Below, one piece after another: positions 1-7,440 of a DNA stretch of 10,759 nt. The notes under the pieces are model-generated. The model ran no database searches. It was not told the origin of the DNA and was given only the letters and a program-made list of their open reading frames with translations. Within the stretch, counting starts at the first letter, position 1, and each line of letters starts with the position of its first letter. The stretch is from Flavobacteriaceae bacterium. GTDB lineage: Bacteria; Bacteroidota; Bacteroidia; Flavobacteriales; Flavobacteriaceae. The position numbers and the translations under genes are program-made. The stretch covers positions 1-10,759 of the forward strand of contig JAESTN010000078.1 of assembly GCA_016763595.1 (NCBI GenBank), read 5' to 3'.

Positions 1-2
1 AA

Positions 3-77
3 CAAAACCTCCGTTTTGTTGATGAAACTCCCGGGTTTAATGTAGTCGGAATAAAAACAAAAGACAGCAAGAAGTAA
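3..77 (+). pseudogene. 5' portion of the frame-broken esterase-like gene (partial, enters from left edge)
   Basis: An open frame enters from the left edge and ends at the TAA at 75-77. Its last residues read FVDETPGFNVVGIKTKDSKK. The stretch NVVGI resembles the beta-strand VVGI that lies just before the ELIPYI helix in PF00756-type esterases, and that helix appears 46 bases downstream in another frame. I therefore infer that this is the upstream half of the same gene as the esterase-like frame that follows, separated by an extra base somewhere in 53-78, which includes a run of five A at 53-57. It could instead be the end of an unrelated upstream gene, but then the downstream frame would start inside a domain. 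Confidence 0.5.
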
Positions 78-126
78 ATTATACAATTCAGAATCTTCTA
101 AATTTAGTAATTACTTAGAAAAAGAA

Positions 127-900
127 TTGCTTCCATATATAGATAAGACCTATAGAACATTGCCACGTGAACGTGTCTTTTTTGGTTGGCAAAGAGCAGC
201 TGCTTTTGGTATAGAAGTGTTAGCCTCTAAACCAAATTTGTTTAAAGGATACTTTATCGCCAGTCCAACTTTTTTAACAAATAAAAGAATTGCTGATGTT
301 GGAAAACTGTTAGACAAAACTACCATATTAGACAATTATGTATACTTTACATTAGGGAAAGTAGAAGCTTGGTCTCTAGACAGCACCAATAGTTTGGCTG
401 AATTATTAAAGAAAAAAGCCAGCAATAAACTGAAATGGAAATATGATTTATTTGATCATGAAAATCATTATTCAACCACCATTGTTACCATGAATAAAGG
501 CTTAAAAGCGTTCTTTAAAGAGTATCCTCCGATTCGGTATTATAGTTTTTCTCAATTCAATAAAGATGGTGGTATTATTGGGTTAAAGAGATTATTTAAA
601 AATAGAGGAGAACGTTATCAAATCTCAAAAGAGGTTCATAGTGATACTAAAAGATACTTGTTTTTATTAGCGGTTAGAGAAAATGAGTTTACTATTTTTT
701 CTGAGTTAGAGAATGAGTTTCCAAATTTCTTAGCTTCTTTTTCTAGAGATAATATGTTCGAACGATTTGGGCAATTTTATGTCAAGCATAGCGCATATAA
801 TAAAGCCATTCAATATTATAAAAAAGGAGTGCAAAAGTTTCCGAAATCAGTTCGATTGCAAACGAGATTAGAAGAGGCTTATAAACTTCTAAGAAACTAA
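127..900 (+). CDS. Esterase-like alpha/beta hydrolase (catalytic serine absent) with TPR-like C-terminus; probably frame-broken
   Basis: The frame is open from 55, but its first possible start is a TTG at 127; no ATG or GTG lies near the front. The text before and after that TTG (YLEKELLPYIDKTYRT) matches the core of the PF00756 esterase fold (Fes/IroE/antigen 85 type), so about 100 residues of domain must lie upstream; this argues for a frameshift rather than a true start. Counting from the TTG, the nucleophile elbow, normally GHSxGG, reads GWQRAA at residues 20-25, so the serine is missing. The expected ASP loop (FIASPTF, 43-49) and the C-terminal histidine (NHYS, His114) remain. Residues about 211-255 look like paired TPR helices, as in other Bacteroidota members of this group. 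A hydrolase fold is well supported; catalytic activity is doubtful. The RidA-like gene follows after 43 bases and may be co-transcribed. Confidence 0.75.
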   Translation: MLPYIDKTYRTLPRERVFFGWQRAAAFGIEVLASKPNLFKGYFIASPTFLTNKRIADVGKLLDKTTILDNYVYFTLGKVEAWSLDSTNSLAELLKKKASNKLKWKYDLFDHENHYSTTIVTMNKGLKAFFKEYPPIRYYSFSQFNKDGGIIGLKRLFKNRGERYQISKEVHSDTKRYLFLLAVRENEFTIFSELENEFPNFLASFSRDNMFERFGQFYVKHSAYNKAIQYYKKGVQKFPKSVRLQTRLEEAYKLLRN

Positions 901-943
901 AGTATAGCGAGAATTACGAACTATGCATCATTAATTATTTCAA

Positions 944-1414
944 ATGAAATTAGAGAAAAAATTAAAAGAATTGGTATTAAAACTTCCAGAAGTTTCAACA
1001 CCTGGTGGTAATTATGTTTCTGTAAATGTTAGGGGAAACATTGCGTATGTTGCAATTCAGTTTCCAATTGTAAATGGGAATTATCATTATCAAGGAAGAC
1101 TAGGAGACAAAATATCAACAGAAGATGGCTACAAAGCCATGGAAATGTGTGCCTTAAATGTTATTGCACAGATAGAAGCAAAAGTTGGATTTGAAAATGT
1201 AATTGGTCTCAATCACATCGATGCTTATTTTCTAGCAAGCAATGAATGGGATGATTCTCCAAAAATAGTAAATGGTGCTTCAGATATATTTGTGAATGTT
1301 TTAGGAGAAAAGGGAACACACTCTAGAGCTATTTTTGGTGTAGACAGTTTGCCTAGAAACTTTAGTGTTGGTTTAACGGCAACAGTCACACTAAAAAGCA
1401 CTATTGGACTATAA
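944..1414 (+). CDS. RidA/YjgF-family protein (YjgF_endoribonc type)
   Basis: The 156 residues match the length and layout of the PF14588 branch of the RidA superfamily: an N-terminal helix (residues 1-14), the PGGNYVSVNVRGNIAYVA strand pair (20-37), a GRLGDKISTEDGYKA segment (51-65), a long helix (66-82), then KIVNGASDIFVNVLGEKG (107-124) and HSRAIFGVDSLP (126-137). Relatives deaminate reactive enamine/imine intermediates from PLP enzymes such as threonine dehydratase; some were named endoribonucleases. Arg128 sits where the substrate-carboxylate-binding arginine of RidA is expected. The strand after SLP reads SVGLTATV, where relatives usually have a VEIEA-like strand, so the glutamate of active RidA seems absent. 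There is no signal peptide, so it is cytosolic. The start is the ATG at 944, with no evident Shine-Dalgarno sequence, as usual here. Family assignment is firm; activity is uncertain. Confidence 0.88.
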   Translation: MKLEKKLKELVLKLPEVSTPGGNYVSVNVRGNIAYVAIQFPIVNGNYHYQGRLGDKISTEDGYKAMEMCALNVIAQIEAKVGFENVIGLNHIDAYFLASNEWDDSPKIVNGASDIFVNVLGEKGTHSRAIFGVDSLPRNFSVGLTATVTLKSTIGL

Positions 1415-1416
1415 AT

Positions 1417-1449
1417 TTCTTAGCAATAAACATCTAAATTTGCTAAGAA
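1417..1449 (+). terminator. Hairpin after the RidA-like gene, possible weak terminator
   Basis: A perfect 10-bp inverted repeat, TTCTTAGCAA (1417-1426) and TTGCTAAGAA (1440-1449), encloses a 13-base loop and begins three bases after the stop codon. No T run follows, so it may act as an mRNA 3'-end stabilising hairpin rather than a full intrinsic terminator. Confidence 0.4.
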
Positions 1450-1538
1450 CATGGTAATGTTTTACAGATTCCTAACAAATAAATCTAGAAAAGAGAAAAA
1501 CTATAAAAGACTTAGCCATTTTAAACCGTGTTTGTAAG

Positions 1539-1566
1539 AGGTTATTGACATCTCAATAACCTTTAT
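1539..1566 (+). terminator. Probable intrinsic terminator upstream of the T9SS protein gene
   Basis: A perfect 10-bp stem, AGGTTATTGA (1539-1548) and TCAATAACCT (1553-1562), has a 4-base loop, and a G-T and an A-T pair extend it outward. A short T-rich tail follows. It lies between the RidA-like gene and the large secreted-protein gene and probably insulates the latter. Confidence 0.5.
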
Positions 1567-1660
1567 AATTGTTGAGTTCAACGACATAAATGCACCAATG
1601 AACCAATAAAAAGAAAACATAGTTATAAACCTCATATTTTTAGGTAGTAAACCGACAACT

Positions 1661-4600
1661 ATGAGAAATAAAATATACGCTTATAAGATATGTGCATTCA
1701 TTTTCTTTTTTATCTGTCAAATCTCTTTTTCCCAAACAAATACAACAAAAGAGAATTTTGAGCAAACAGTTACGACCTGTAATTTAGCCATACCTGTTAA
1801 CAATCATGACAATGCAGCAATAGCAAATATTACTGTAAATTCTGGAATTTCTGGAGACTATGAATTTACACCCAGTGCAACTGTATTGGATGTTTTGTAC
1901 GTAGAGAATCAAGGAACTGGTCAGGTCGATTTCAAAATAATGTCTGAAGTAAACATTAAGAGATTGATTGTTGTAAATACAAGTTCTGGAACGGTTAAAT
2001 TTAGAGCAGGTGGGAGTTTTCCATATCCAAGTATTACCTATTGTGAATTAGTAGACACCTCAAATTCGGCTGTATTTGAATCAACGGTTACCGAAACCAC
2101 CGATTCTGGTATTTGTGCTGCGAATCCAGATTGTTATCCATCAGGAACTACCTTAGCTGAATTGGATATTACAGCTACAGATACATTGATTTGGTACGAT
2201 GCAATTACTGGCGGAAACTTGTTGTCAAATACACAAGCCATACAAGAAGGAACTACTTATTACGCAACAAATTCAGATGGTTTGGGGTGTGAAAGTGATC
2301 GGCTAGCAGTAACTATTTGTATTATAAGTGCTGATGATACTCCGTTTGATTGTGATTTTTACGCCTATTTATTTCAGTATAATGATGTGTATTCTATAGA
2401 CTTAGCTTCTGGTACATCACTACTTGTTGCAGAGGATATTACCGTTGGAAATATCAATGCAGCCGGATATAATAATGCAGATGGTTATATATGGGGATCA
2501 TTAAGTACACCAAGTAAAAGTATTGTTAGAATTGGAAAAAATTACAATACTGACACCTATTATATTCCCGAATTACCATCAGCTGGTAGATACATAGGAG
2601 ATATTGATCCCAATGGAATGTATTATTTAAAACCTGGAGGTACCACCGTGTATAAAATTGATTTGGATCCCAATTCTTCAAACTATTTACAATCGGCAGG
2701 AACAATTACATTAACAACAAATATTACCATTCATGATTGGGCATTTAATGCCTTGGACGGGGCGTTGTATACGGTTGAAAAAAATTCAAATATTTTATAT
2801 AAAGTAGACATCGCTACAGGTGTTGTTACCAATTTAGGAGAAGTACCTATTCTATCAGGCAATAATTATACCTATGGAGCGGTATATTTTGATGCTGATG
2901 GTAATTTTTACGTTTCAGCAAATCAAACGGGTACTATTTATATTATATATAGTGCACAAGATTTAACAGGTTCCAATGCTATCAATTCAAATTTCTTTGC
3001 ATTTGGTCCCGCAAGTTCAAGTAATGATGGAGCGAGATGTCCAACGGCTCCTGTAGCACAAGAAGATTGTTCAAATGGAATTGATGATGATGGTGATGGA
3101 TTGGTAGATTGTGATGACTTGTCGTGTTCTGGTGTCGGTTCTTGTGATGTTAATACCGATGCTTCTGGTGGAAATGATGGAGGGATTGAAAGCAATAACA
3201 GACTCTCACAAAAAATCAATGCTCGGAATTATTGGAGAAAGAAATCAAATTATCGTTTTATAAAAGCCAACGCTAAGAAAATCGTGAAAATGAGTAGCTA
3301 TAAAAAGAAAACAGCAGCTACAATTAACTTACAAGATTTTATTCCCTTAGACATTCTATCAAATACAACGGTTATAGAATCTACGCCAACAGATCTTTTA
3401 GGCATTACCAATGCCACAGAAGTTTTATCTGTAGATTATTTAAGAAACTCAAAAACCATCGCGGCACTATTAATTACAAAGACTATCGACGGAGTATATG
3501 AACATACAAAGTATATCTGTGATCGGTTAATGGGCGCAGAAATACTTTCAGTATCTTCTATGTATTTAAATGAACGGCCTTTTATCAAAACATTAATCAA
3601 ACATCCCAATGGCGATAAGGAATTTGTGATTAGTTTCTCATTAAAAGAAACAGCCAATAATTTTGAAGTAGATAGCCATTGGAATTTAGATAGATATGAT
3701 GCAAATAGCACCTACTTTAATTTTCAAATTTGGAGTAATTCTATAGACGATGTTTATAAGTTATCTCAAGAAATATTAGACTTGGCAGTTGTACAAAAAC
3801 CAATAATTGCATACAATACAAGTCCAGCACCAAATACATTTATACGTAAGGGAGCTTATAAAAACGGGAAATTATCGTTGGAAATTGTAAATAAAAACTT
3901 GCATCCAACCGTTCACTTTGTTGGAGGTTTACGAAAAACAGAAACCAGTACCACCGAAACTGTAAATACATCATTGAGCTTAAATGGTACCTATATCAAT
4001 CAATTAGAATTGAATACAGGTTTTATTTTTGACATTGGATTACGAATGCATGCAAAACCAACGGATACACCAGATGATATTTTTATGTCGGATGGAGCCT
4101 GGGGCGTAGATGATACACCAAATTCTACGATTGTCACAAATTTTATAGTTTCTCCTCAAACAAACTTCGCTGAAGAGAATGAATATGTGTTAGAGAGAAA
4201 TATAAGCTTAAAAGCCACAACCTCAGAATATGTATCGGTGTATAAGTCGTTTACACCTACTTTTCAACCTATAGATTTATCTGAGTATAATATGTTGAAT
4301 TTTAAGGCATCTGGAACAGGAGTAGTAGAGCTACGTTTTATAAAAAAAGACACCCCTAATTGGGAAGATCAATACCGTACAGAAATCAATGTAACAGAAA
4401 GAACCCAACAATTTTCCATTCCATTTAGCATGTTGAAAGCCCATGTAAGCCAAGATTTTTCAGCAAAAAATTTGACAACTATTGTGTTTACACTTAAATC
4501 AGAAAACAATCAGAATCAAGAAAAGGAGTTCAATATATCAGACATTCATTTTAAATACAGTGAAGTTTTATCTGTAGATGATGAGCTACTTTCGGAGAAC

Positions 4601-4858
4601 AATATAACCAAAGTAATGGTTGCTCCTAATCCAATGCGTCAGAGCACTAAACTTTCTTTTTTAGCTGAAACAAAAGGATCTACACATATTGTTATTTACA
4701 ATATTTTAGGAATGATGGTTAAAAGAACAAGTATCAATACCGTGGTAGGAATGAATGTTTGGCAATTTGAAAAGGAGAATCTGAGTAGTGGTTTGTATTT
4801 TGTTAAAATTAAATCGCAACGTATTAATTACAAAACGGCGAAGGTTTTAATTGAATAG
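1661..4858 (+). CDS. Large secreted multidomain protein with C-terminal T9SS sorting domain
   Basis: This 1065-residue protein begins with a signal peptide (MRNK, hydrophobic 11-23, cleavage near SFSQ at 22-25). Visible parts in order: an unassigned N-terminal region (about 40-150); an Ig-like segment typical of flavobacterial surface proteins (about 158-220, LIWYDAITGG then GTTYYAT); a propeller-like region with VYKIDLD and LYKVDIATG repeats (about 231-445); an acidic cysteine-flanked motif CSNGIDDDGDGLVDCDD (470-486), a known Ca-binding linker type; an unrecognised region (about 520-830); a galactose-binding/CBM-like module (about 858-967, IDLSEYNMLNFKASGTG); and a type A sorting domain (about 980-1065) with the VAPNP start and a KVLIE end. 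The sorting domain implies export across the outer membrane by T9SS, then cleavage and release or surface anchoring. Binding to polysaccharide is an inference from the CBM-like module; no catalytic motif is seen. It is monocistronic, flanked by hairpins. Confidence 0.88.
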   Translation: MRNKIYAYKICAFIFFFICQISFSQTNTTKENFEQTVTTCNLAIPVNNHDNAAIANITVNSGISGDYEFTPSATVLDVLYVENQGTGQVDFKIMSEVNIKRLIVVNTSSGTVKFRAGGSFPYPSITYCELVDTSNSAVFESTVTETTDSGICAANPDCYPSGTTLAELDITATDTLIWYDAITGGNLLSNTQAIQEGTTYYATNSDGLGCESDRLAVTICIISADDTPFDCDFYAYLFQYNDVYSIDLASGTSLLVAEDITVGNINAAGYNNADGYIWGSLSTPSKSIVRIGKNYNTDTYYIPELPSAGRYIGDIDPNGMYYLKPGGTTVYKIDLDPNSSNYLQSAGTITLTTNITIHDWAFNALDGALYTVEKNSNILYKVDIATGVVTNLGEVPILSGNNYTYGAVYFDADGNFYVSANQTGTIYIIYSAQDLTGSNAINSNFFAFGPASSSNDGARCPTAPVAQEDCSNGIDDDGDGLVDCDDLSCSGVGSCDVNTDASGGNDGGIESNNRLSQKINARNYWRKKSNYRFIKANAKKIVKMSSYKKKTAATINLQDFIPLDILSNTTVIESTPTDLLGITNATEVLSVDYLRNSKTIAALLITKTIDGVYEHTKYICDRLMGAEILSVSSMYLNERPFIKTLIKHPNGDKEFVISFSLKETANNFEVDSHWNLDRYDANSTYFNFQIWSNSIDDVYKLSQEILDLAVVQKPIIAYNTSPAPNTFIRKGAYKNGKLSLEIVNKNLHPTVHFVGGLRKTETSTTETVNTSLSLNGTYINQLELNTGFIFDIGLRMHAKPTDTPDDIFMSDGAWGVDDTPNSTIVTNFIVSPQTNFAEENEYVLERNISLKATTSEYVSVYKSFTPTFQPIDLSEYNMLNFKASGTGVVELRFIKKDTPNWEDQYRTEINVTERTQQFSIPFSMLKAHVSQDFSAKNLTTIVFTLKSENNQNQEKEFNISDIHFKYSEVLSVDDELLSENNITKVMVAPNPMRQSTKLSFLAETKGSTHIVIYNILGMMVKRTSINTVVGMNVWQFEKENLSSGLYFVKIKSQRINYKTAKVLIE

Positions 4859-4874
4859 TTTTTGTAACGTATTG

Positions 4875-4925
4875 TAAAGATTTGATGCTTACCTTACTCG
4901 ATAATGTATCAAATCTTTATTTTTT
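4875..4925 (+). terminator. Strong intrinsic terminator of the T9SS protein gene
   Basis: A 12-bp perfect stem, TAAAGATTTGAT (4875-4886) and ATCAAATCTTTA (4908-4919), is followed at once by six T (4920-4925). It lies 17 bases after the stop codon and between two convergent genes. On the - strand there is no comparable T run, so it serves mainly the + strand gene. Confidence 0.85.
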
Positions 4926-4947
4926 GTTTATTGATTTTTAGTCTCTT

Positions 4948-5808
4948 TTAATAAGACCAAACAGGATCTATTCCTGATGTTAATTCTTTATAATTTCCGC
5001 CATCCAATTGCATGGTAGCAATGCGATTATTTTTAGCAACAAAAGCAATAGAGGTATTGTCTGATGAAAATGATATGCGTGACCATTTACTAATTGTTTT
5101 CAGTTTTCTAGAATTTTTCCCATTCGAATTCGCAATCATCAAATCTGCATATTTTCCTTTAACCAATGCATACGCAATTTTGTTTCCGTCTTTAGAAAAA
5201 GCAACATTACGTAATTCGGTAGTAGAAGAAATCAATGTTTTTCTGTTTTTTCCTTCTTTATCAATCAGAATAATATTTGAACCGCCTTTTGCATTGTCTT
5301 CTACATAGATTATATGTTTTCCATCTGGAGACCATTTTGGTGAACCATTTCCTGCGGTTGATTTGCTAATATTTATGATGGATGAACCATCTGCATTCAT
5401 TCTGTATATTTCGCTGTTTTTTGATCGTGTTGATACAAATACATAGTGTTTTTTATCAGGAGAAATGACACTATTCCACGTACTTGAAGCTTTCGAATTT
5501 GGTTCGCTAGAAATACGTTGTTTTTGTGACCCATTTAATTTCATTGAATAGGTAGACATCCAACCATGTCTTACGGGGTCATAAATATATGCTACCGTTC
5601 CGTCTTTTGCAATGGATGGCCTACAGCTTATAGGTGTGTGTCCAGGAACTTTATAATTTGTTAATTGTTTGATGTTTGTACCATCAACATTCATACTATG
5701 AATTTCTCTGTTTTTAGCAAAAACGATTTTTTCTTGAGCGGTTACAGTGTAATTAAACAAGAAACTGAATAGACTTATACAGATAATACTAGAATTTATT
5801 TTTTTCAT
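4948..5808 (-). CDS. Secreted TolB/PD40-type beta-propeller protein
   Basis: The 286-residue product has a signal peptide (MKKINSSIICISLF, cleavage near VTAQ at 22-25) followed by PD40 (WD40-like) blade repeats to the end. Blades show the typical pattern of a SPDGK turn then an I/Y strand and an NADG turn: IHSMNVDG (36-43), SPDKKHYVFVSTRS...YRMNADG (116-141), SPDGKHIIYVED...IDKEG (160-186), SKDGNKIAYAL...ANSNG (205-230) and SSDNTSIAFVA...QLDG (248-270), making about six blades. There is no peptidase domain (as in DPP4-like proteins), no Pal/OmpA domain and no T9SS tail, so it is probably a periplasmic protein working by protein or ligand binding. The start is the ATG at 5808, the only one that gives a signal peptide. 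It lies 87 bases after the SUMF1 gene on the same strand, with a possible own -7 element, so it may be independently expressed. Confidence 0.85.
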   Translation of the reverse strand: MKKINSSIICISLFSFLFNYTVTAQEKIVFAKNREIHSMNVDGTNIKQLTNYKVPGHTPISCRPSIAKDGTVAYIYDPVRHGWMSTYSMKLNGSQKQRISSEPNSKASSTWNSVISPDKKHYVFVSTRSKNSEIYRMNADGSSIINISKSTAGNGSPKWSPDGKHIIYVEDNAKGGSNIILIDKEGKNRKTLISSTTELRNVAFSKDGNKIAYALVKGKYADLMIANSNGKNSRKLKTISKWSRISFSSDNTSIAFVAKNNRIATMQLDGGNYKELTSGIDPVWSY

Positions 5809-5827
5809 GTGAATAGATTTATACCTA

Positions 5828-5835
5828 CAAAACTA
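5828..5835 (-). promoter_or_regulatory. Putative -7 element of the beta-propeller gene
   Basis: Read on the - strand this is TAGTTTTG, an exact match to the Bacteroidota -7 consensus TAnnTTTG, 19 bases before the ATG. No TTG is found at the usual distance upstream, so only half of the promoter is supported. The same octamer precedes the DinB-like gene. Confidence 0.4.
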
Positions 5836-5895
5836 TCCGTAAAGTATCATATCTAAAATGAAAAAGTGCTGTATGGTTGCTTTTGTGATGGGCAG

Positions 5896-6669
5896 TTAAT
5901 CTTGGCTTCTTGCCAAACGAAAACCAACATAGAAATCACGACTTGTAGGCAAACTTCGCTGTCTATCAGCAGAACGAGTGTGTCTCGTTCTTCCTGTGAA
6001 TTGCCCGCCTCTTTCTACTTTGTAGATACCTGTTTTTGGCCCTTTAGGATCTATTATCATCTTAGTATTGTCTTCTTGAAGCCAATCAGAACACTTTTCT
6101 AGAATGTTTCCATGCATATCATAAAATCCCCATGCATTTGGCTTTTTTAAAGCCACAGGATGTGATTTCCTCCCAGAATTACCAATATGCCAAGTCATTT
6201 CTTCTAAATCACCAGCATACGTTCCATTAGTATTTGCTCTACATGCATATTCCCATTCTGCTTCTGTTGGCAAGCGAAACTTTCCGTCTTTTCTATTTAT
6301 TTTAAATAAAAACTGTTGAATATCATTATGAGATACGTGTTCTACCGGAAGATTTTTCCCGTTGTTTTTACTTGGATTGTAATGTATTATTTTAGTCCAT
6401 TGTTCTTGTGTGAATTCTGTTTCAGCCAACCAATATCCCTTTGTTATCGTTACTTTGTGTTGTTTTTCTCTCTGCGCAATTCTTCCGACTTCTGATAAAG
6501 GACTTCCCATGATATAGCTTCCTGGTTTTACCCAAATCATTTTTATAGTTACATCGTTTGTCAATTCGAAAGTTTTATAAATTGGCGTTTGAATGTTTTG
6601 GGCTGTGCTAGTGGCTATGCTACTGATAAGATTAAATAGCAATAAGCAAATTATATGTGTACCTTTCAT
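5896..6669 (-). CDS. Exported SUMF1-domain (formylglycine-generating-enzyme-like) protein without the catalytic cysteine pair
   Basis: The 257-residue product carries a signal peptide (hydrophobic 6-20, cleavage near STAQ at 21-24) and then one SUMF1/FGE-sulfatase domain (PF03781) filling the rest: MIWVKPGSYIMGS (44-56), the substrate-loop-like YWLAETEFTQEQW (79-91), RLPTEAEWEYACRA (132-145), AWGFYDMHGNILEKCSDW (179-196), ERGGQF (219-224) and YVGFRLAR (247-254). True formylglycine-generating enzymes place two cysteines 6 and 11 residues after the R of the RGG motif; here these are Gly226 and Thr231, so sulfatase activation is not expected. The usual GNVWEW motif reads GNILEK, a further divergence. 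Non-FGE SUMF1 proteins bind partners or, as GldJ/GldK, serve in Bacteroidota envelope machines. It is the third gene of the kinase-regulator operon, 6 bases after the regulator. Domain call is firm; function is unknown. Confidence 0.88.
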   Translation of the reverse strand: MKGTHIICLLLFNLISSIATSTAQNIQTPIYKTFELTNDVTIKMIWVKPGSYIMGSPLSEVGRIAQREKQHKVTITKGYWLAETEFTQEQWTKIIHYNPSKNNGKNLPVEHVSHNDIQQFLFKINRKDGKFRLPTEAEWEYACRANTNGTYAGDLEEMTWHIGNSGRKSHPVALKKPNAWGFYDMHGNILEKCSDWLQEDNTKMIIDPKGPKTGIYKVERGGQFTGRTRHTRSADRQRSLPTSRDFYVGFRLARSQD

Positions 6670-6675
6670 AAGAGT

Positions 6676-7437
6676 TTAAATTGTATTTAAATACGCTACA
6701 ATAGCTGTTTTATACGAACGTGAAGAAGTAAGTTTTTTCCCATCTTTTAGATTAAATAAGTATTCGTTATTGCCACTATAGGTACAGTTTTTAATATAGT
6801 ATTTGTTTATAATAATAGCTCTATGCACTCTTAAAAACTGATCAGTATCCAGTTGATTTTCTAAGGAATTCATGGAGATTCTATGCAGGTGCTTCTTTTC
6901 TGATGTATGCATCATCACATAATTACCATCACTTTCAAAATAGAGTACATCATCTATAAAAACAGGAAACTCTTTTCCTTTGTTTTTGATAATAATTTCT
7001 CTTAGAATTGCATCTTTTTGCTGGGTATAGTCATTCAAAAGCTTTTTTATTTGACCTTCTAAAAGTGTTGCTTTTTGCAACTTTTTTTGTTCAATAATTC
7101 TATTGATTGCAACTTCTAAACGTTCTTCATCAAAAGGTTTTAATAAATAGTCAACAGCGTTTATATCAAAGGCTTTAATTGCAAATGAATCAAAAGCAGT
7201 TGTAAAAATAACAGCAGGTTTACATGTTAATTTTGACAGTACAGTAAAACCATCAAAATCTGGCATTTGTATGTCTAAAAACAGTAAGTCTGGCTCTTTT
7301 AAGTTTATTTGTTCAATGGCATCAGCTCCATTTCTACATTGAGCAATTATAGAAACTTCATCAAAGTTCTCCAATAATTTTTCGAGTCTTTTTCTGGCTA
7401 AAAACTCATCATCAATAAGTATAGAACGTAGTTTCAT
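6676..7437 (-). CDS. LytTR-family response regulator (LytR/AlgR type)
   Basis: The 253-residue protein has a receiver domain (about 3-118) followed by a LytTR DNA-binding domain (about 147-250). In the receiver the acidic pocket is Asp9-Asp10, the phosphoacceptor is Asp55 in FLDIQMPDFDG, the switch Thr is at 79-80 (FTTAFDSFAIKAF), and Lys100 lies in YLLKPF. The LytTR part shows VLYFESDGNYVMMHT (164-178), MNSLENQL (189-196), FLRVHRAIIINKYYI (201-215) and the terminal LTSSRSYK (236-243). It would be phosphorylated by the kinase encoded just upstream and bind DNA as a dimer to paired direct repeats. Its ATG lies 3 bases after the kinase stop codon, typical of the coupled LytS-LytTR pairs in flavobacteria. 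Targets are not shown by the sequence; the downstream SUMF1 gene is the obvious candidate co-regulated product. Confidence 0.95.
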   Translation of the reverse strand: MKLRSILIDDEFLARKRLEKLLENFDEVSIIAQCRNGADAIEQINLKEPDLLFLDIQMPDFDGFTVLSKLTCKPAVIFTTAFDSFAIKAFDINAVDYLLKPFDEERLEVAINRIIEQKKLQKATLLEGQIKKLLNDYTQQKDAILREIIIKNKGKEFPVFIDDVLYFESDGNYVMMHTSEKKHLHRISMNSLENQLDTDQFLRVHRAIIINKYYIKNCTYSGNNEYLFNLKDGKKLTSSRSYKTAIVAYLNTI

Positions 7438-7440
7438 AAG

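Noticed and set aside
150..335. Open frame on the - strand inside the esterase-like gene
   Set aside because: It is antisense to a region whose + strand translation shows clear family motifs; no independent signal supports it.
1635..1642. Possible -7 element TATTTTTA before the T9SS gene
   Set aside because: It misses the final G of TAnnTTTG and there is no TTG at a fitting distance.
2938..3711. Two - strand open frames within the large T9SS protein gene
   Set aside because: They are antisense to a continuous secreted-protein frame; their serine/proline-rich composition mirrors the repeats of the real gene.
4948..5808. TolB of the Tol-Pal system
   Set aside because: The protein lacks the TolB N-terminal domain, and no pal, tolA, tolQ or tolR gene is nearby; only the propeller repeats are shared.
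5866..6102. + strand open frame overlapping the end of the SUMF1 gene
   Set aside because: It lies antisense to the conserved RGG and GFRLAR motifs of the SUMF1 domain and has no recognisable features.
5896..6669. Genuine formylglycine-generating enzyme activating sulfatases
   Set aside because: Both cysteine positions after RGG are non-cysteine and no sulfatase gene lies in the window.
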